Of a DNA stretch of 64,000 bases, positions 11,127 to 21,344 are shown piece after piece. Position numbers and translations under genes: made by a program. Every line of letters begins with the position of its first letter. Position 1 is the first letter of the stretch. Source of the stretch: Perca fluviatilis (lineage: Eukaryota; Chordata; Actinopteri; Perciformes; Percidae); contig NC_053128.1 in the NCBI RefSeq assembly GCF_010015445.1, positions 5,714,127 through 5,778,126 on the forward strand, written 5' to 3'. The notes beneath the pieces are model-generated. The model was not told the origin of the DNA. It was given only the letters and a program-made list of their open reading frames with translations, and ran no database searches.

Positions 11127-11453
11127 ACAAAGAGTTACACAATTTACATACACATTATATTTACACAAAATAGAAATAAGATTAGACCTCATGGCGAGCT
11201 ACCAAAACAACAAACAAAACAATTCTAACTGGGAGATAAGAAACTAACCTAACAAACAAAAGACCAAAAACAAATAACAAAAGACTTACCTCCCTAACTA
11301 ACCAAAAAACAGGAGAAAACAAGATTAACACGCCTGGGGCTCCACCCTTACCAAACAAACAATATCTAAACCAAAGATACAACAAGTGTGGCCGGTTGGG
11401 AGATTAGGAGGACGAGGAATGCCTGCTGCCCACCGACGGCCGCCATCTTGGCT

Positions 11454-11464
11454 CCTTATATGAG
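11454..11464 (-). promoter_or_regulatory. TATA-like box in the LTR
   Basis: On the minus strand CTCATATAAGGAG lies mid-LTR, after a CCAATCA-box-like (read on +) GATTGGCTGC motif about 30 bases upstream. The arrangement fits a U3 promoter. Activity is inferred. Confidence 0.5.
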
Positions 11465-11582
11465 GGTAGTATCCTCAGCTGCAGCCAATCACTGGGACGG
11501 GCCTGAACTTCTCCACCAATACCCTCCGGGCTATGGCACACACCTATTTGCATACGAAATGGAACAAAAGAAAAAACACAGG

Positions 11583-11583
<1 letters not shown>

Positions 11584-11623
<40 letters not shown>
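11584..11623. repeat. (CA)20 microsatellite inside the LTR
   Basis: Uninterrupted CA array within the LTR U3 region. Confidence 0.97.
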
Positions 11624-11624
<1 letters not shown>

Positions 11625-11654
11625 CAGACCAACAAAATATGACCAGTCATAACA

Positions 11655-11690
11655 CCCCCACACCAAAGAATTAAACCCACCCCTAAAAAG
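11655..11690 (-). promoter_or_regulatory. polypurine tract of the LTR element
   Basis: On the minus strand AGGGGTGGG and, touching the LTR, TTTGGTGTGGGGG. A purine-rich tract directly before TGTTA is the plus-strand priming site expected at this position. Confidence 0.6.
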
Positions 11691-13090
11691 GTTTAATTCC
11701 CAGACGTCTGAGGAACATCTAGACAAAGCGTCTGTTAACACATTCTCTGTACCCTTTTTGTGGTGAATCTGCAAATTAAAATCTTGCAGAAGGAGAGACC
11801 AGCGCATAAGCCGCTGGTTAGAATTGCGCATATGTGCGAGGAAAACTAAGGGGTTGTGGTCGGTAAACACTTGTACAGGCTGTGAGCTAGACCCAAAATA
11901 AACTTCAAAGTATTGCAAGGCGAGTAGAAGGGCGAGAGCTTCCTTCTCATTAGTGTTATAATTAAGCTGATGCTTATTAAACTTCCCTGAGAAGTAACAG
12001 ACAGAATAGTCAATAGTTTGATCGTCCTCCTGCAAAAGCACCGCACCCGCGGCGCACGCGCTGGCGTCAGCCTCTAATTTGAAGGTTCGCGTAAAGCAAG
12101 GCGCAGCGAGAACAGGTGCGTTACATAGTAACGCCTTGGCAGACTCGAAGGCAGCCTGACAAGCGGGAGACCAAACAAACGGTTTTGAGGGACTTACAAG
12201 ACCCGTGAGAGGAGCCACCACATCAGAAAAGTTTCGACAAAAACCACGATAATATCCACACAGTCCAAGGAAACGGCGCAACGCTTTCTTGGACTGTGGG
12301 ACAGGGAAATCAATAATCGCCTGCACTTTTTCAGCCAAGGGACGCACCTGCCCCTGACCTACCTGTTTACCCAAATAAGTAACGGTGGCCCTAGCAAAGT
12401 CACATTTAGCAAGGTTAAGAGTGAGGGAGGCCTCACAGAGACAGCTGAAAATGAGGGACAATGTATGGAGATGGTTGGACCAGGTGGAGGAGTAAGCAAC
12501 TACATCGTCTAAGTAAGCTTACACGGTACGCATTAACCGCTGGAAAGTAGCGGGTGCATTACGCAACCCAAAAGGCATAACCGTATATTGGAGGAAAGTG
12601 TTGAGTGTGACGAAAGCTGATATCTCGGAGGCCTGTGATGTTAAAGGAACTTGCCAGTAACCTATTAACAGGTCCAGCTTTGTCACATATTTGGCGGAGC
12701 CTATACGGTCTATGCAATCCTCCATCCTGAGGAGCGGAAATGAATCGGGTTTAGTAACTGTATTTACTTTTCGGTAATCGTTACAAAAACGAGAAGTATT
12801 GTCTGGTTTCGGAACCAAAACACAGGGAGAGCTCCACGCACTAGTACTGGGAACAGCTAATCCATGCTCAACCAGATAACTCACCTCCTGCTGCATCATA
12901 GCCCTTTTTGTCGGATTTACTCTATACGCATGTTGCTTAATAGGTTTGTGGCCCTCCACGTCAATTTCATGGCACAGGACAGATGTTTGACTAGGATGGT
13001 CAGAGAAAAGCAACAGGTTATCCTCAATCAACTGTATAATATCCGCACGGGCCGAATCAGACAGATGGAACCCTCCAAGTTACTCAGTAC
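11655..13090 (-). pseudogene. reverse transcriptase and RNase H of the Gmr1-like element
   Basis: This is the last part of pol: it copies element RNA into DNA and degrades the RNA strand. Going 5' to 3' on the minus strand there are the RT fingers (motif FCNDYRKVN), the first catalytic Asp in KLDLLIGYWQVPL, MPFGLRNAPATFQ, the catalytic YLDD box, then RNase H with acidic residues in LEADASA, NEKEA and VFTDHNP, ending near DALSR. One in-frame TAA (12519-12521) lies just three codons before YLDD; the frame is otherwise open to 11544, that is through the end of pol and into the LTR and its GT repeat. A frameshift or stop near 13070-13090 separates it from integrase. RNase H is of Ty3/gypsy type. 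Confidence 0.9.
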
Positions 13091-14600
13091 CTCTGAATTT
13101 CTCAAACGAGCGGGCGGCATCAAACCACTTTTCTCTACCAAACCATCATCAGCAAGATTTTACTGAGGAAGAGCAGCGGACACGGACATCACGGGCGCAG
13201 CAGGAGATGACGGGGAATCACTCACCCTGGAAAAGTAACTTTTCAACATGTTAATATGATATATTCTAGATTTTCTTTTCCGATCTGGAGTTCGAATGAC
13301 ATAGTCTGTGTCACTAATTTTCCTCTCCACCGTATATGGACCCGAAAACCGAGACTGCAAACTGGATCCAAGTAACGGAAGCAGCACCAAAACCTTTTCC
13401 CCTGGTTGGAACACACGGAACACAGACTTTTTGTCATGACGACGTTTCATTTTGGTTTGACTTTGTGCCAAGTTGTCACGGGCTAACTGACACACATGAT
13501 TTAGACGCTCACGAAAAGAACTGACATAATCCAGCACGTTATGCTCAGTTTTTGGCAACACTGACAACCACTTTTCTGTAAGTAGCCGAAGGGGACCGCG
13601 CACAGTATGGCCAAAAACCAAATCACAAGGACTGAAACCTAAAGACTCTTGAGGAGTTTCACGCACGGCAAACAATAGAAGAGGGAGGCCCTCATCCCAC
13701 TCTCTGTTAGACTCAAGACAATACCTATGCAACATGGATTTTAATGTTTGGTGGAACCTCTCAAGTGCGCCTTGGGACTCCGGATGGTAAGGACTTGATG
13801 TTACTTGTTTAACTTTCAGCTCTCTCATTACCTGCGCAAACAGTTTGGACATGGAATTTGTGCCTTGCACTCTGTATAGTTTTAGGCAAGCCAAAAGTCG
13901 AAAACAATTTAGTGAGAGCTTTCACCACTGCTTTTGCTCTAAGAGTGCATAGTGGGATGGCCTCAGGGTACCGCGTCGCAGCGCACATCACAGTCAAGAT
14001 ATACAGGTGTCCGGATTTAGTTCTTGGTAACGGACCCACACAGTCTATCAACACTCGTTCAAACGGCTCCCCAAGCACCGGGATCGGGTGAAGCGGGGTC
14101 GGAGGAACAGGTTGATTGGGCTTTCCCACAACTTGACATGTGTGACAGGTGCGGCAATACTTCGCTACGTCAGATTTTAATCCGGGCCAAAAGAAATTGC
14201 GCAACACACGATGGTACGTTTTTTTAACACCCAGGTGACCAGCTAAACTGGAGTCATGTGCAAGACTCAAAATTTGCGCTCGATAGTCTTTTGGCACAAC
14301 CACCTGATTAACAACGCGTATCTCACTGGAGTCGGGACTCCACCGTCTCATCAAGACACCGTTGTCCAGATAAAACACACTAGGCTTGCTGTCTTCCTCG
14401 GCGGCTACAACAGAGGACAGACACAAAGTTAGAGAAGGATCGTTTATCTGAGCATCAATCAACATTTCTCGGGTCACGTTTAAACTCAGGTCTGAGTCAG
14501 CAGGAAAGAGATCAAACTCATCGACACATTTTGCTACCTTTTCACACTCAGTAACAGGAGACACTGAACAGGAGGGCTCACCCTCACCTAATGTAGCCAT
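13091..14600 (-). pseudogene. integrase of the Gmr1-like element, located before RT
   Basis: Integrase inserts the DNA copy into the genome. On the minus strand, from 14600 downward: an HHCC zinc-binding region (AGHLGVKKTYH ... CRTCHTC), the core with first catalytic Asp in LIDCVGPLP, the region of the second Asp, and the third acidic residue in QGALERFHQTLK, then a basic C-terminal region that ends near 13160. At about 13850-13870 two bases appear lost exactly at the second catalytic Asp codon, which also shifts the frame from the 14600-13809 frame to the 13894-13160 frame. An in-frame TAA at 13160-13162 follows. Placement between protease and RT is the unusual point: ordinary Ty3/gypsy elements have integrase after RNase H. 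Confidence 0.9.
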
Positions 14601-14606
14601 AAATGA

Positions 14607-14995
14607 CTAAGACAAATCCACAACTTCACCCACTTTACGAGCCTGTGCATAATTGCGCACACAGGAAACAGATTTGGCACAGACAGCAGAAGACACAGAG
14701 GCGGGACAGCAAACAGACGCAACCGAAACGGGATCTTTAACTACTTCGGGCAGAGGAAACACCCTTCCTCCGGCCAAATCGTTACCCAAAATAGACGAAA
14801 TGCCACTAATCGGAAACTGTGGGAGCACAGCAACTTTCACCTGTCCCGACACAAGCGCTGAATGCAAGTGGATCATGTGAAGTGGGGCGTTAAGTTCACT
14901 CATTTTAATTCCCCACACTATCAAATCAGAAGAACACAACGTTTCATTTGAGGCAAAACACTAGCCAGCATGAATGAATGATAGGCGGCGGTATC
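14607..14995 (-). pseudogene. retropepsin-like protease of the Gmr1-like element
   Basis: The aspartic protease that would cut the polyprotein. The active-site loop is at about 14990 in the sequence ILRDTAAYHS, where family members normally have DTG or DSG, so the Gly is Ala here. After a frameshift near 14930 the C-terminal part SSILGNDLAGG follows, the usual end of the fold. An in-frame TAG at 14607-14609 separates it from integrase; whether that stop was original or is decay cannot be told. Confidence 0.75.
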
Positions 14996-15910
14996 TCGAA
15001 GAATAGTTACCGGTACTTTATCTGATTCTTCGCCGGTTACAGAAACAAACCCGTGAGAAACGAACGGCTTAAAACGAGGGCCAACCTCCACCTCTTCAGG
15101 TAAAAACTCAGTGTGTTTTAGAGGCGGGGACGCAGCGTTTATGAAACCCACACCTGCAGGAGATTTAGCGCTTTTGTGAGGTCCTTTTTTTCTAAGAACC
15201 GGACACACAGCGATCAAATGGCCTGGCTCATGGCAATAAAAACACTCGTGGCCCTCACCCGCAGCTGGTGAAGTGCTTTTACGCGTCAGCTTTGGTGACC
15301 GATTTCTGCGCTCAGGCATTACCTGTGTAACACGTGTCGGCACAGAAAAAACGCTTTTATGAGTCAAAATGAATTCATCAGCCAACTCAGCTGCTTTTGT
15401 TACTGACGATTCTTTTTGTTCGTTCAAATAGACAACAATTCGTTCCGGTAAACACTTTTTGAATTCCTCGAGTAAAATAAGCTCTCTGATTTCCGCCATA
15501 GTTTTAACATTACATGCTTGGCACCATTTGTTAAACAAAACGCTCTTGTCACGCACAAACTCAACATAAGTCTGGTTAGCAGTTTTCTCACTGTTTCAAA
15601 ATTTTTGTCGATATGCTTCGGGGACCAGCTCATAGGCCTGCAACACAGTCTTTTTCAAGATTTTATAGTCAAGACTATCCTCGATAGATAGACTGGCACA
15701 TACCTCTTGAGCTTTCCCCACTAATTTACACTGGAGGAGAAGGGACCAGAACTCTTTGGGCCAACTTAGGGCGGCAGCTATCCGCTCGAAAGCGCTGAAA
15801 TAGGAGTCAACCTCAGACTCACGAAATGGAGGGACTAAGTGTTTGAGTAGTGGGAGAAGTGAGAGAGTGCCTGCGATTAGCTTCGGTGCGAGTAGTGACT
15901 CTAGAGTCAT
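14921..15910 (-). pseudogene. gag of the Gmr1-like element with SCAN-like segment and zinc knuckle
   Basis: Gag forms the particle shell and binds element RNA. A likely start is the ATG at 15908-15910 (MTLESLLAPK); the frame stays open upstream to 16066 but that stretch looks non-coding. Next comes an alpha-helical region (SEVDSYFSAFERIA..LSWP), then a SCAN-like segment with FNKWCQA and LILLEEFKKCLPE, a basic linker, and a CCHC knuckle CFYCHEPGHLIAVC. A single TGA at 15596-15598 interrupts an otherwise continuous frame; it sits where CGA would be expected, consistent with CpG decay. The helical pattern W(x)n...E(I/L)LxLExFxxxLPE is the SCAN signature. The protease begins in the tail of this frame. 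Confidence 0.85.
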
Positions 15911-15959
15911 AGTGAGAGAAACAAAGTGTCTCCCATGTTTTCTGACCACGGTGGGAAAT

Positions 15960-16111
15960 CTGGAGCAGTATAAGATGATTTCACATTGTTTATGGAGAAG
16001 GATAACCAGGAAATGAGTCGGGGGAAATGCAACGCTACCAAGCCACGGCTGAGCGACGTGCGTCACCGCGACGTGTAGTTACATTTTTCGAGAGGTGCAC
16101 GTCAGGCTATG
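15960..16111. other. uncertain 5' boundary of the LTR element
   Basis: Similarity to gag fades here and no TG...CA LTR end or primer-binding site can be identified. The element was probably truncated or recombined within this stretch. Confidence 0.4.
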
Positions 16112-16165
16112 GCGTAGGGTCCGGCGTAGACGCAGAGGGGTCTGCGTCTACGCCGGACCCTGCGC
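16112..16165. repeat. 25-nt inverted repeat with 4-nt loop
   Basis: Left arm 16112-16136 and right arm 16141-16165 pair at 24 of 25 positions around a gggg loop; the core is gtccggcgtagacgcag. The GC-rich ctacgccgg words resemble termini of fish DNA elements, but no matching outer end was found. Confidence 0.9.
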
Positions 16166-16174
16166 CGTCAATTC

Positions 16175-16335
16175 GACGCACAACTATAAAAAGGCCTTCA
16201 CTCTATCACCCACTCACACACATGCCGGCTCGAGGCACACACAAGTGCACAAGTATAAACATCAGGCCACTTACATAGGCTACGGCGAGAGCTCTGCGTG
16301 GAGCCTCCGGACAACTGTAAAACGGCCTTTACATT
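16175..16335. repeat. imperfect direct repeat around TATAAAA-like motif
   Basis: The block gcacaactataaaaaggccttcac at 16175-16202 recurs as ggacaactgtaaaacggcctttac at about 16306-16331, spacing about 131 bp, with similar preceding 'ctctgcgt...ccgg' words. Confidence 0.55.
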
Positions 16336-16339
16336 GGTG

Positions 16340-17137
16340 ATTATATTCGTACAAAGAGCCCATATGAATGACGCCTTAAGAAGTTCCCTCCTATCTTCGT
16401 TTGTGTGTTCCTTGCTTCTTTCCTTCATTCCCTCCTTCCTTCCAGTCAGCCAGTGTAATCTCTAATGCAACGGTCAGGATCTACTGACATCCTGGTTCAT
16501 AGTCCAAATCACAACTAGTTGTCTCGAATAAACACACACGCACAGGCAGGCAAACACTGTTCATTACCTGTTATCTGTCATCATTCATTACTAGTGCTGT
16601 ACATAGAGAATAAAAGTGAACTTGAATGTATTTAATGTCCATTGAAATAATATCTGTTGGTCAATTCAGTAACATGCTTTGTCAAAATAAGGTAGTCTGA
16701 TAAGGTAGATTTATTTTCGTGTAGCTGTGAGACAGTTACTGACTTGTGTTTAGCTCTGGTTTCAGCTTTACCAGAAGCTATGTTTAAAAAAAGTACACTC
16801 ACTTCCGCTGTGCCCATGGCATGTACACTACCTTCTGCTAACAATCCCATAATACATTTAATAGATTACTTTTTTACAACTCTACAGCTATGATTTTGCT
16901 AAATGATGATTAGTATGTGTTCGATATCTCAATTTACTGCGCACTATAGAGTAAACTATTGATTAAATGTAGGGAGTAGTGAAAGACTGAACGAGGGAGG
17001 GATTTTAGACACAGCCATAAGCTACAAATATTACCTCAGTAGAAACGAAGAGTCCTGGGTTTTGCATAATTATTCTAAACAGCTTTTAAACATCAAATTA
17101 CTCTTACTGAATGTTAGCATAATTTATCACTGCTTGT
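16340..17137. other. intronic spacer, no gene seen
   Basis: AT-rich DNA with a short TTCC-rich patch near 16415-16445. Open frames are short and unrecognised. Confidence 0.5.
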
Positions 17138-17145
17138 TAATAATG

Positions 17146-18185
17146 CAGTCCCTCCAGGATTTCGCTGCCTATTTTTGAGATTGTTGCGGCCCAAAATGCC
17201 TGATTTTGCAATAGATTTTATAAGAAATTGCGATAAAAGTTGCGATGTCTTTTCAATTTTTGTTGCAATAAAGTTGCGAGAGACAGTGAAAATTGCATCT
17301 TTTGGGTTTACTTTAAAAATAAATAGGAAACTTGTTTCGGGGAGAATAAAACTATTCTGGGCTGAGTTTTCCTAGTAACCTTACCAAAAAGACTCAGGAT
17401 GCTGCAAATGTTGGTATATGAAAATGGCTGGTGGATTTAAGACAAAAAATAATAATTTATTGAATTAATCAAATTTGAACATATGTGTCAGTGGTTTGTT
17501 GATCTTTACATTGTTAGTTAATCTCCTATCCTGGACTGGGACACACATTTATACGGTTTGATAAAGTACTTATTGGACTTTAACTTATCATTGCACTTAC
17601 AATAACAAGCATAGCTGTCCTCAATTTAGATCATCGTGTACATCTCATCTTCGTTTTTTCCTGCATCCACCGTGTGTGTTTGTGTGTGTGTTTGTGTGTG
17701 CGCGCGTGTCAGTCGCAGGGGGAACTGAGCAGCAGCCCCAGCCGCTGCAGAGAGCCGACAGTATTGAAACAGCAGCAGCTTTCAGCGACTTTAGAATGAA
17801 AAAACATTACGGCGTACATTGATGTTAAAATGTTGGCAGGACCGTCTGAAATGTTTTGCACGGTCTTTCACTGTAGGTTTTGTTGGTAAATATGAGATGT
17901 TCGAGTCACACATCGTCTTCATATCAGAAACAAGGAAATTAATTTGGCGACGTACGTGTGTTACGTCAAACCGTTGTCACTCCCACCTGGTCAATGGCTC
18001 TCAGAGTCACATACTGATACAAAGTCTGGCACGTGGGACTGCTGTGAATGGTTGAAGTTGCGGAAAACTCCGGTTATTGGTCAAATTTGCGTTAAAGTTC
18101 CGGTGATTGGTCAAAATTGCGAGTCACACCAATTTCACAGTGATTGGTTGAATTTGCATGAATTGTTGCAGTTCTGGAGGGACTG
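17146..18185. mobile_element. TIR element with cagtccctccag termini
   Basis: Termini CAGTCCCTCCAG and CTGGAGGGACTG are perfect 12-base inverted repeats, flanked by ataatg on both sides (6-bp match). The interior shares the GT-rich fragment 17655-17714 with 1616-1674 and has repeated 'attggtcaaa(a/t)ttgcg' words near the right end. No transposase is seen. CAG...CTG ends hint at hAT, but an 8-bp TSD is not evident. Confidence 0.7.
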
Positions 18186-18189
18186 ATAA

Positions 18190-19140
18190 TGGTTTACCTG
18201 TCTGTATCAGATATTAAGGAAACAAGCAAAGTTGAAATACTATCTTCTCTGACAACAATGCTGAGGCCAGTAGGCTATTTTCTCCTTTTACTTTTCCATT
18301 CCAGGACAGGATGTCTGTTTTTGTTTTGGCAACCGTAGCAGCAACACCACAATGCTAACACGCTAACTGCTAATGTTACCGGAGGACCAGGTAAGCGGGC
18401 CACGGCTGGTTACCGTGACAGACATATGACAGAAACAGCAAGATGATTCCCACTTTGTTACAAACTTACATGCAACCATAATGTGTAATTTATAGTGCAT
18501 AGACAAGCTGCTTTTAGTAAATTATTTTGAAGATCATACAACAACAAATCTACACATCTATCATCTACACATAGCCTTCACTTAGACAAGTTATAATCCT
18601 ATGGAAGAAAGGCTATATGTTTATTTAATTTTACGCAGTATGGAAAGTATAGAACCGAAAATCTCCCCCCTGCCAAAATTCTTCCCCCCGCTTCTGTTCA
18701 GCGGCCATAGCTGACAAACTGTGACTGTGACCTGGGTACAGACGACCGTGAGGTCGCGGTCTTTTTAGTGGCCATTGCAGTAATTTTAAGCCAAGAAAGG
18801 GTTATGTCAGCCGGGTACAGAGCTCTGCGAGAGCATGGGCTTTTATTACTGTCAACATAGCCAGCATACTTTGCTGCACTGTGGAGTAATGTCTGGCAAT
18901 GCTAGCATCTAGCTAACATTGACATTGTGGGACATTGGGTTCAGCGTTCTCAACCTGGCAACCCCGTAAACTTCGGGCCTGCTCTCTCTAGTATTTTGAA
19001 TTTGGTCTGCAGTAACCATTTATATGCTAGCTGCCAGTATTACATATTGCACCTTTAAATGTATTTTTTTTAAATAGGTTTTACTTACTGCTCCTCAGTT
19101 TGAGTCACACTTCTACAAATCTGGTAGGATAAAAGGGTAC
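18190..19140. other. intronic spacer, no gene seen
   Basis: No recognisable coding sequence. The stretch ends with 'tattgcacctttaaatg' (about 19045-19062), which resembles the TTTAA end of a common fish DNA repeat. Confidence 0.45.
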
Positions 19141-19149
19141 AGTTTCCAC

Positions 19150-19625
19150 AGACCATAGAGTGTATATGAAGGACCCGTCTCCACTTCCTTCAAAAGTGAA
19201 GCCAAAATATTCCGGATATGGACGCTGCCATCTTGAGACCAAAGATCAAGACTTTCAGTGACAACTGCTCCTATAATTGTTGTGCATCCGATGATATAAA
19301 ACTTAACCTTTGTACAGAAAGATACTTCTACACACATACAACAAGTGCATCGCAGGGGGACAAGCAGGTCAAAAGTTGCAAAGAAACCCCTGCACACTGT
19401 CTGTAAGATGACATAGTATTAGTGACGCCAATAGTCCCGACCCAGTGCGTCAAAAGTGAAGCCAAGAGTCCCGACCCAGAACTTCAAAAAGTGATGCCAA
19501 GAGTCCCGACCAAGCGCGTCTGAATATGAAGCTAAAGGAAACTTTTTGCGTCAATAACAAACACCAAAGGCACCTGACCAATCATCGCTTTTTGACGCGA
19601 TGGGAGTGAGAATGTGTTGGAGTAA
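19150..19625. repeat. dispersed repeat with short tandem block
   Basis: Between 19430 and 19520 the unit 'gccaa(g/t)agtcccgaccca' with 'tcaaaa(g)tga' occurs about three times at roughly 35-40 bp spacing. The right end, gcgatgggagtgagaatgtg, recurs inverted at 62358-62385, and the left part (gccaaaatattccggatatgg, ccatcttgagacc) resembles the repeat at about 55200-55290. Confidence 0.55.
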
Positions 19626-20049
19626 ACACAGAGGAAAAGGTGAAGATTGCTATCAGCTACAACCTATGGCTATGATCCAGACGTGGACAAGCAAGACCAT
19701 CTCTGCGTCCATCTCCATCTCTACATCAAAGGGGGAAGCTAGGCAAGCATGGAGGAATTGAACACCAACTGCCACTCCTCTGCTGGACATCCTGCTGATC
19801 ATCATGCAGTCCTTTTGCCGAGACTTGGCTGGATCCTGGAGTGCCGGTTCCATTAAACCATGTGACTCTTTTTCTGATGGCCACATTTTGCTTCATAATG
19901 AATCATGCAAGTTGAAGGAGCTAATAGGATAACATTTTACTGGAATTGTACCTCCTACGATTACATAACAGATTGGAGGGTGGCATTTATGACCTATACT
20001 ACAGCCAGCCACCAGGGGATGATCAAGATTTTGGCTTCACTTTAGGGGA

Positions 20050-20292
20050 GCTGTCATTTTACCTCTGAGTCCCTCACCATCTTCCAGTCCCACCTCAAGA
20101 CCCATCTCTTCAACTCTGCCTACCCATAGCCCCCCCTGCCCCCCTCCCTTTTTCATCTGAATTTTGTTTTGTTCTACTTGTTTTGTTTTGTTCGTTTTGT
20201 TTTATGTTTTTATAATCTACCCTGCCCTGTAAAGCGACTTTGAGTCCATGAAAAGCGCTATATAAATTCAATTTATTATTATTATTATTATG
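20050..20292 (+). mobile_element. 5'-truncated L2/CR1-like LINE, 3' end
   Basis: Reads on + as the last codons of a LINE reverse transcriptase (FQSHLKTHLFNSAYP), a 3' UTR, the block tgtaaagcgactttgagtcc, aaaagcgctatataaatt and a (ATT)n tail. This structure is that of L2-type LINE 3' ends in fish. Confidence 0.75.
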
Positions 20293-20376
20293 TCGTCAGA
20301 CTTTGTAGTGTATGAGTCAGACACTAATGCTAGCTTCTCTTGGCCAGTTAAGATAGCATTCTAATCAGGTCTTAGC

Positions 20377-21334
20377 CAGTGTTGGGAAGGATACTTTCAA
20401 AACGTATTTCGTTACAGAATACATGCCCACAAATGTAATTTGTAACGTATTCCGTTACGTTACTCAATCTGAGTAACGTATTCTGAATACTTGGATTACT
20501 TCAGGATTACTTCCACATTGAATTGCGTTTTATAAGTGTAGGAATGCAGCTATCACATCCAGCTTACTAAACAGGCCTATAATGGTGTGTTCTTTTTATT
20601 CCAACTAGCTGAATGTGTACCTGAACAAGCAGATAGATTATTGTATTGGTAGTCCCGAACTGCATGCTACAAAAATATAACCGCAGTCTTGCTACCACGA
20701 GCTAATTTTAGCTAACGTTAGCTAGCATGTCAAACGGGGCTAGTCAGTCTTTAAACGGCTCTGGAGCTAGTAAATCAGCACGTAGGAGAATGTAAAGTCG
20801 CATGTCAATGTTAAAATAGCAAGGTGACCAGTAAAACTACAGCAGACGACTACCCTTGGCTAAGTAAAAAAATAGCTTACTTTAAGATGCTTCTTCAGGT
20901 TGGAGGTGGAGTAATTTGGACGCTGAAAGGAGGCTGGTTGCTGGCAAGCACAGGTTGCACTGCACAGTTATATTTCATTCTCCCTGTTCGTTCTTTAATG
21001 TGAAATGCTGTTTGAATTTCCAAGATAGAAACTTATTCCTGCCCTGGCTCTGTCGTGCCGGTTCCGACTCCATTGTGACTGATCACGCAAATAGCTATTT
21101 TTTTCGATTTCATATCGGGGCTTCTGGAAAATGCATAGAGTTGCCTTAATTTAGTCAGAGTGAATAAACTCGTGAAACAGAGAAGTATCGTCATGTAATC
21201 CATTGATTTCAACAATGTAACTGTATTCTAAATACCAACGATTTAAATTGTAACTGTAACGGAATACAGTTACTCATAATTTGTATTCTGAATACGTAAC
21301 GCCGTTACATGTATTCCGTTACTCCCCAACACTG
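20377..21334. mobile_element. non-autonomous hAT-type element (CAGTGTTGGGAAGG end)
   Basis: Exact 8-bp TSD gtcttagc at 20369-20376 and 21335-21342. Termini CAGTGTTGGG and CCCAACACTG are perfect inverted repeats, followed by subterminal 'gtaacggaatac'/'gtattccgttac' words in both orientations. No transposase is visible. Confidence 0.9.
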
Positions 21335-21344
21335 GTCTTAGCAC

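Larger units (their letters stand above)
11010..11654 (-). repeat. 3' LTR of the Gmr1-like element
   Basis: On the minus strand it begins TGTTATGACTGG and ends GGGGCGTAACA, giving TG...CA ends within a TGTTA/TAACA inverted repeat. It is preceded immediately by a purine-rich tract. It holds a TATA-like box, an AATAAA signal and a (CA)20 microsatellite (11584-11623). Length about 645 bp. The partner 5' LTR was not found in the window. Confidence 0.82.
11010..16066 (-). mobile_element. Gmr1-like Ty3/gypsy LTR retrotransposon, decayed, 5' LTR missing
   Basis: Read on the minus strand the domains run gag with CCHC knuckle, protease, integrase, reverse transcriptase, RNase H, then the polypurine tract and 3' LTR (11010-11654). 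Reverse transcriptase and RNase H are of Ty3/gypsy type, but integrase lies upstream of them, the copia-like order known for Gmr1-like elements. No second LTR is seen beyond gag, so the upper boundary (about 15960-16066) is uncertain. Several stops and frameshifts make it non-functional. It is inserted or truncated next to the inverted repeat that ends near 10995. Confidence 0.88.

Noticed and set aside
16184..16195. ctataaaaagg as a host promoter
   Set aside because: No coding sequence follows and it lies in a repeat-rich junction with an imperfect second copy at 16311.
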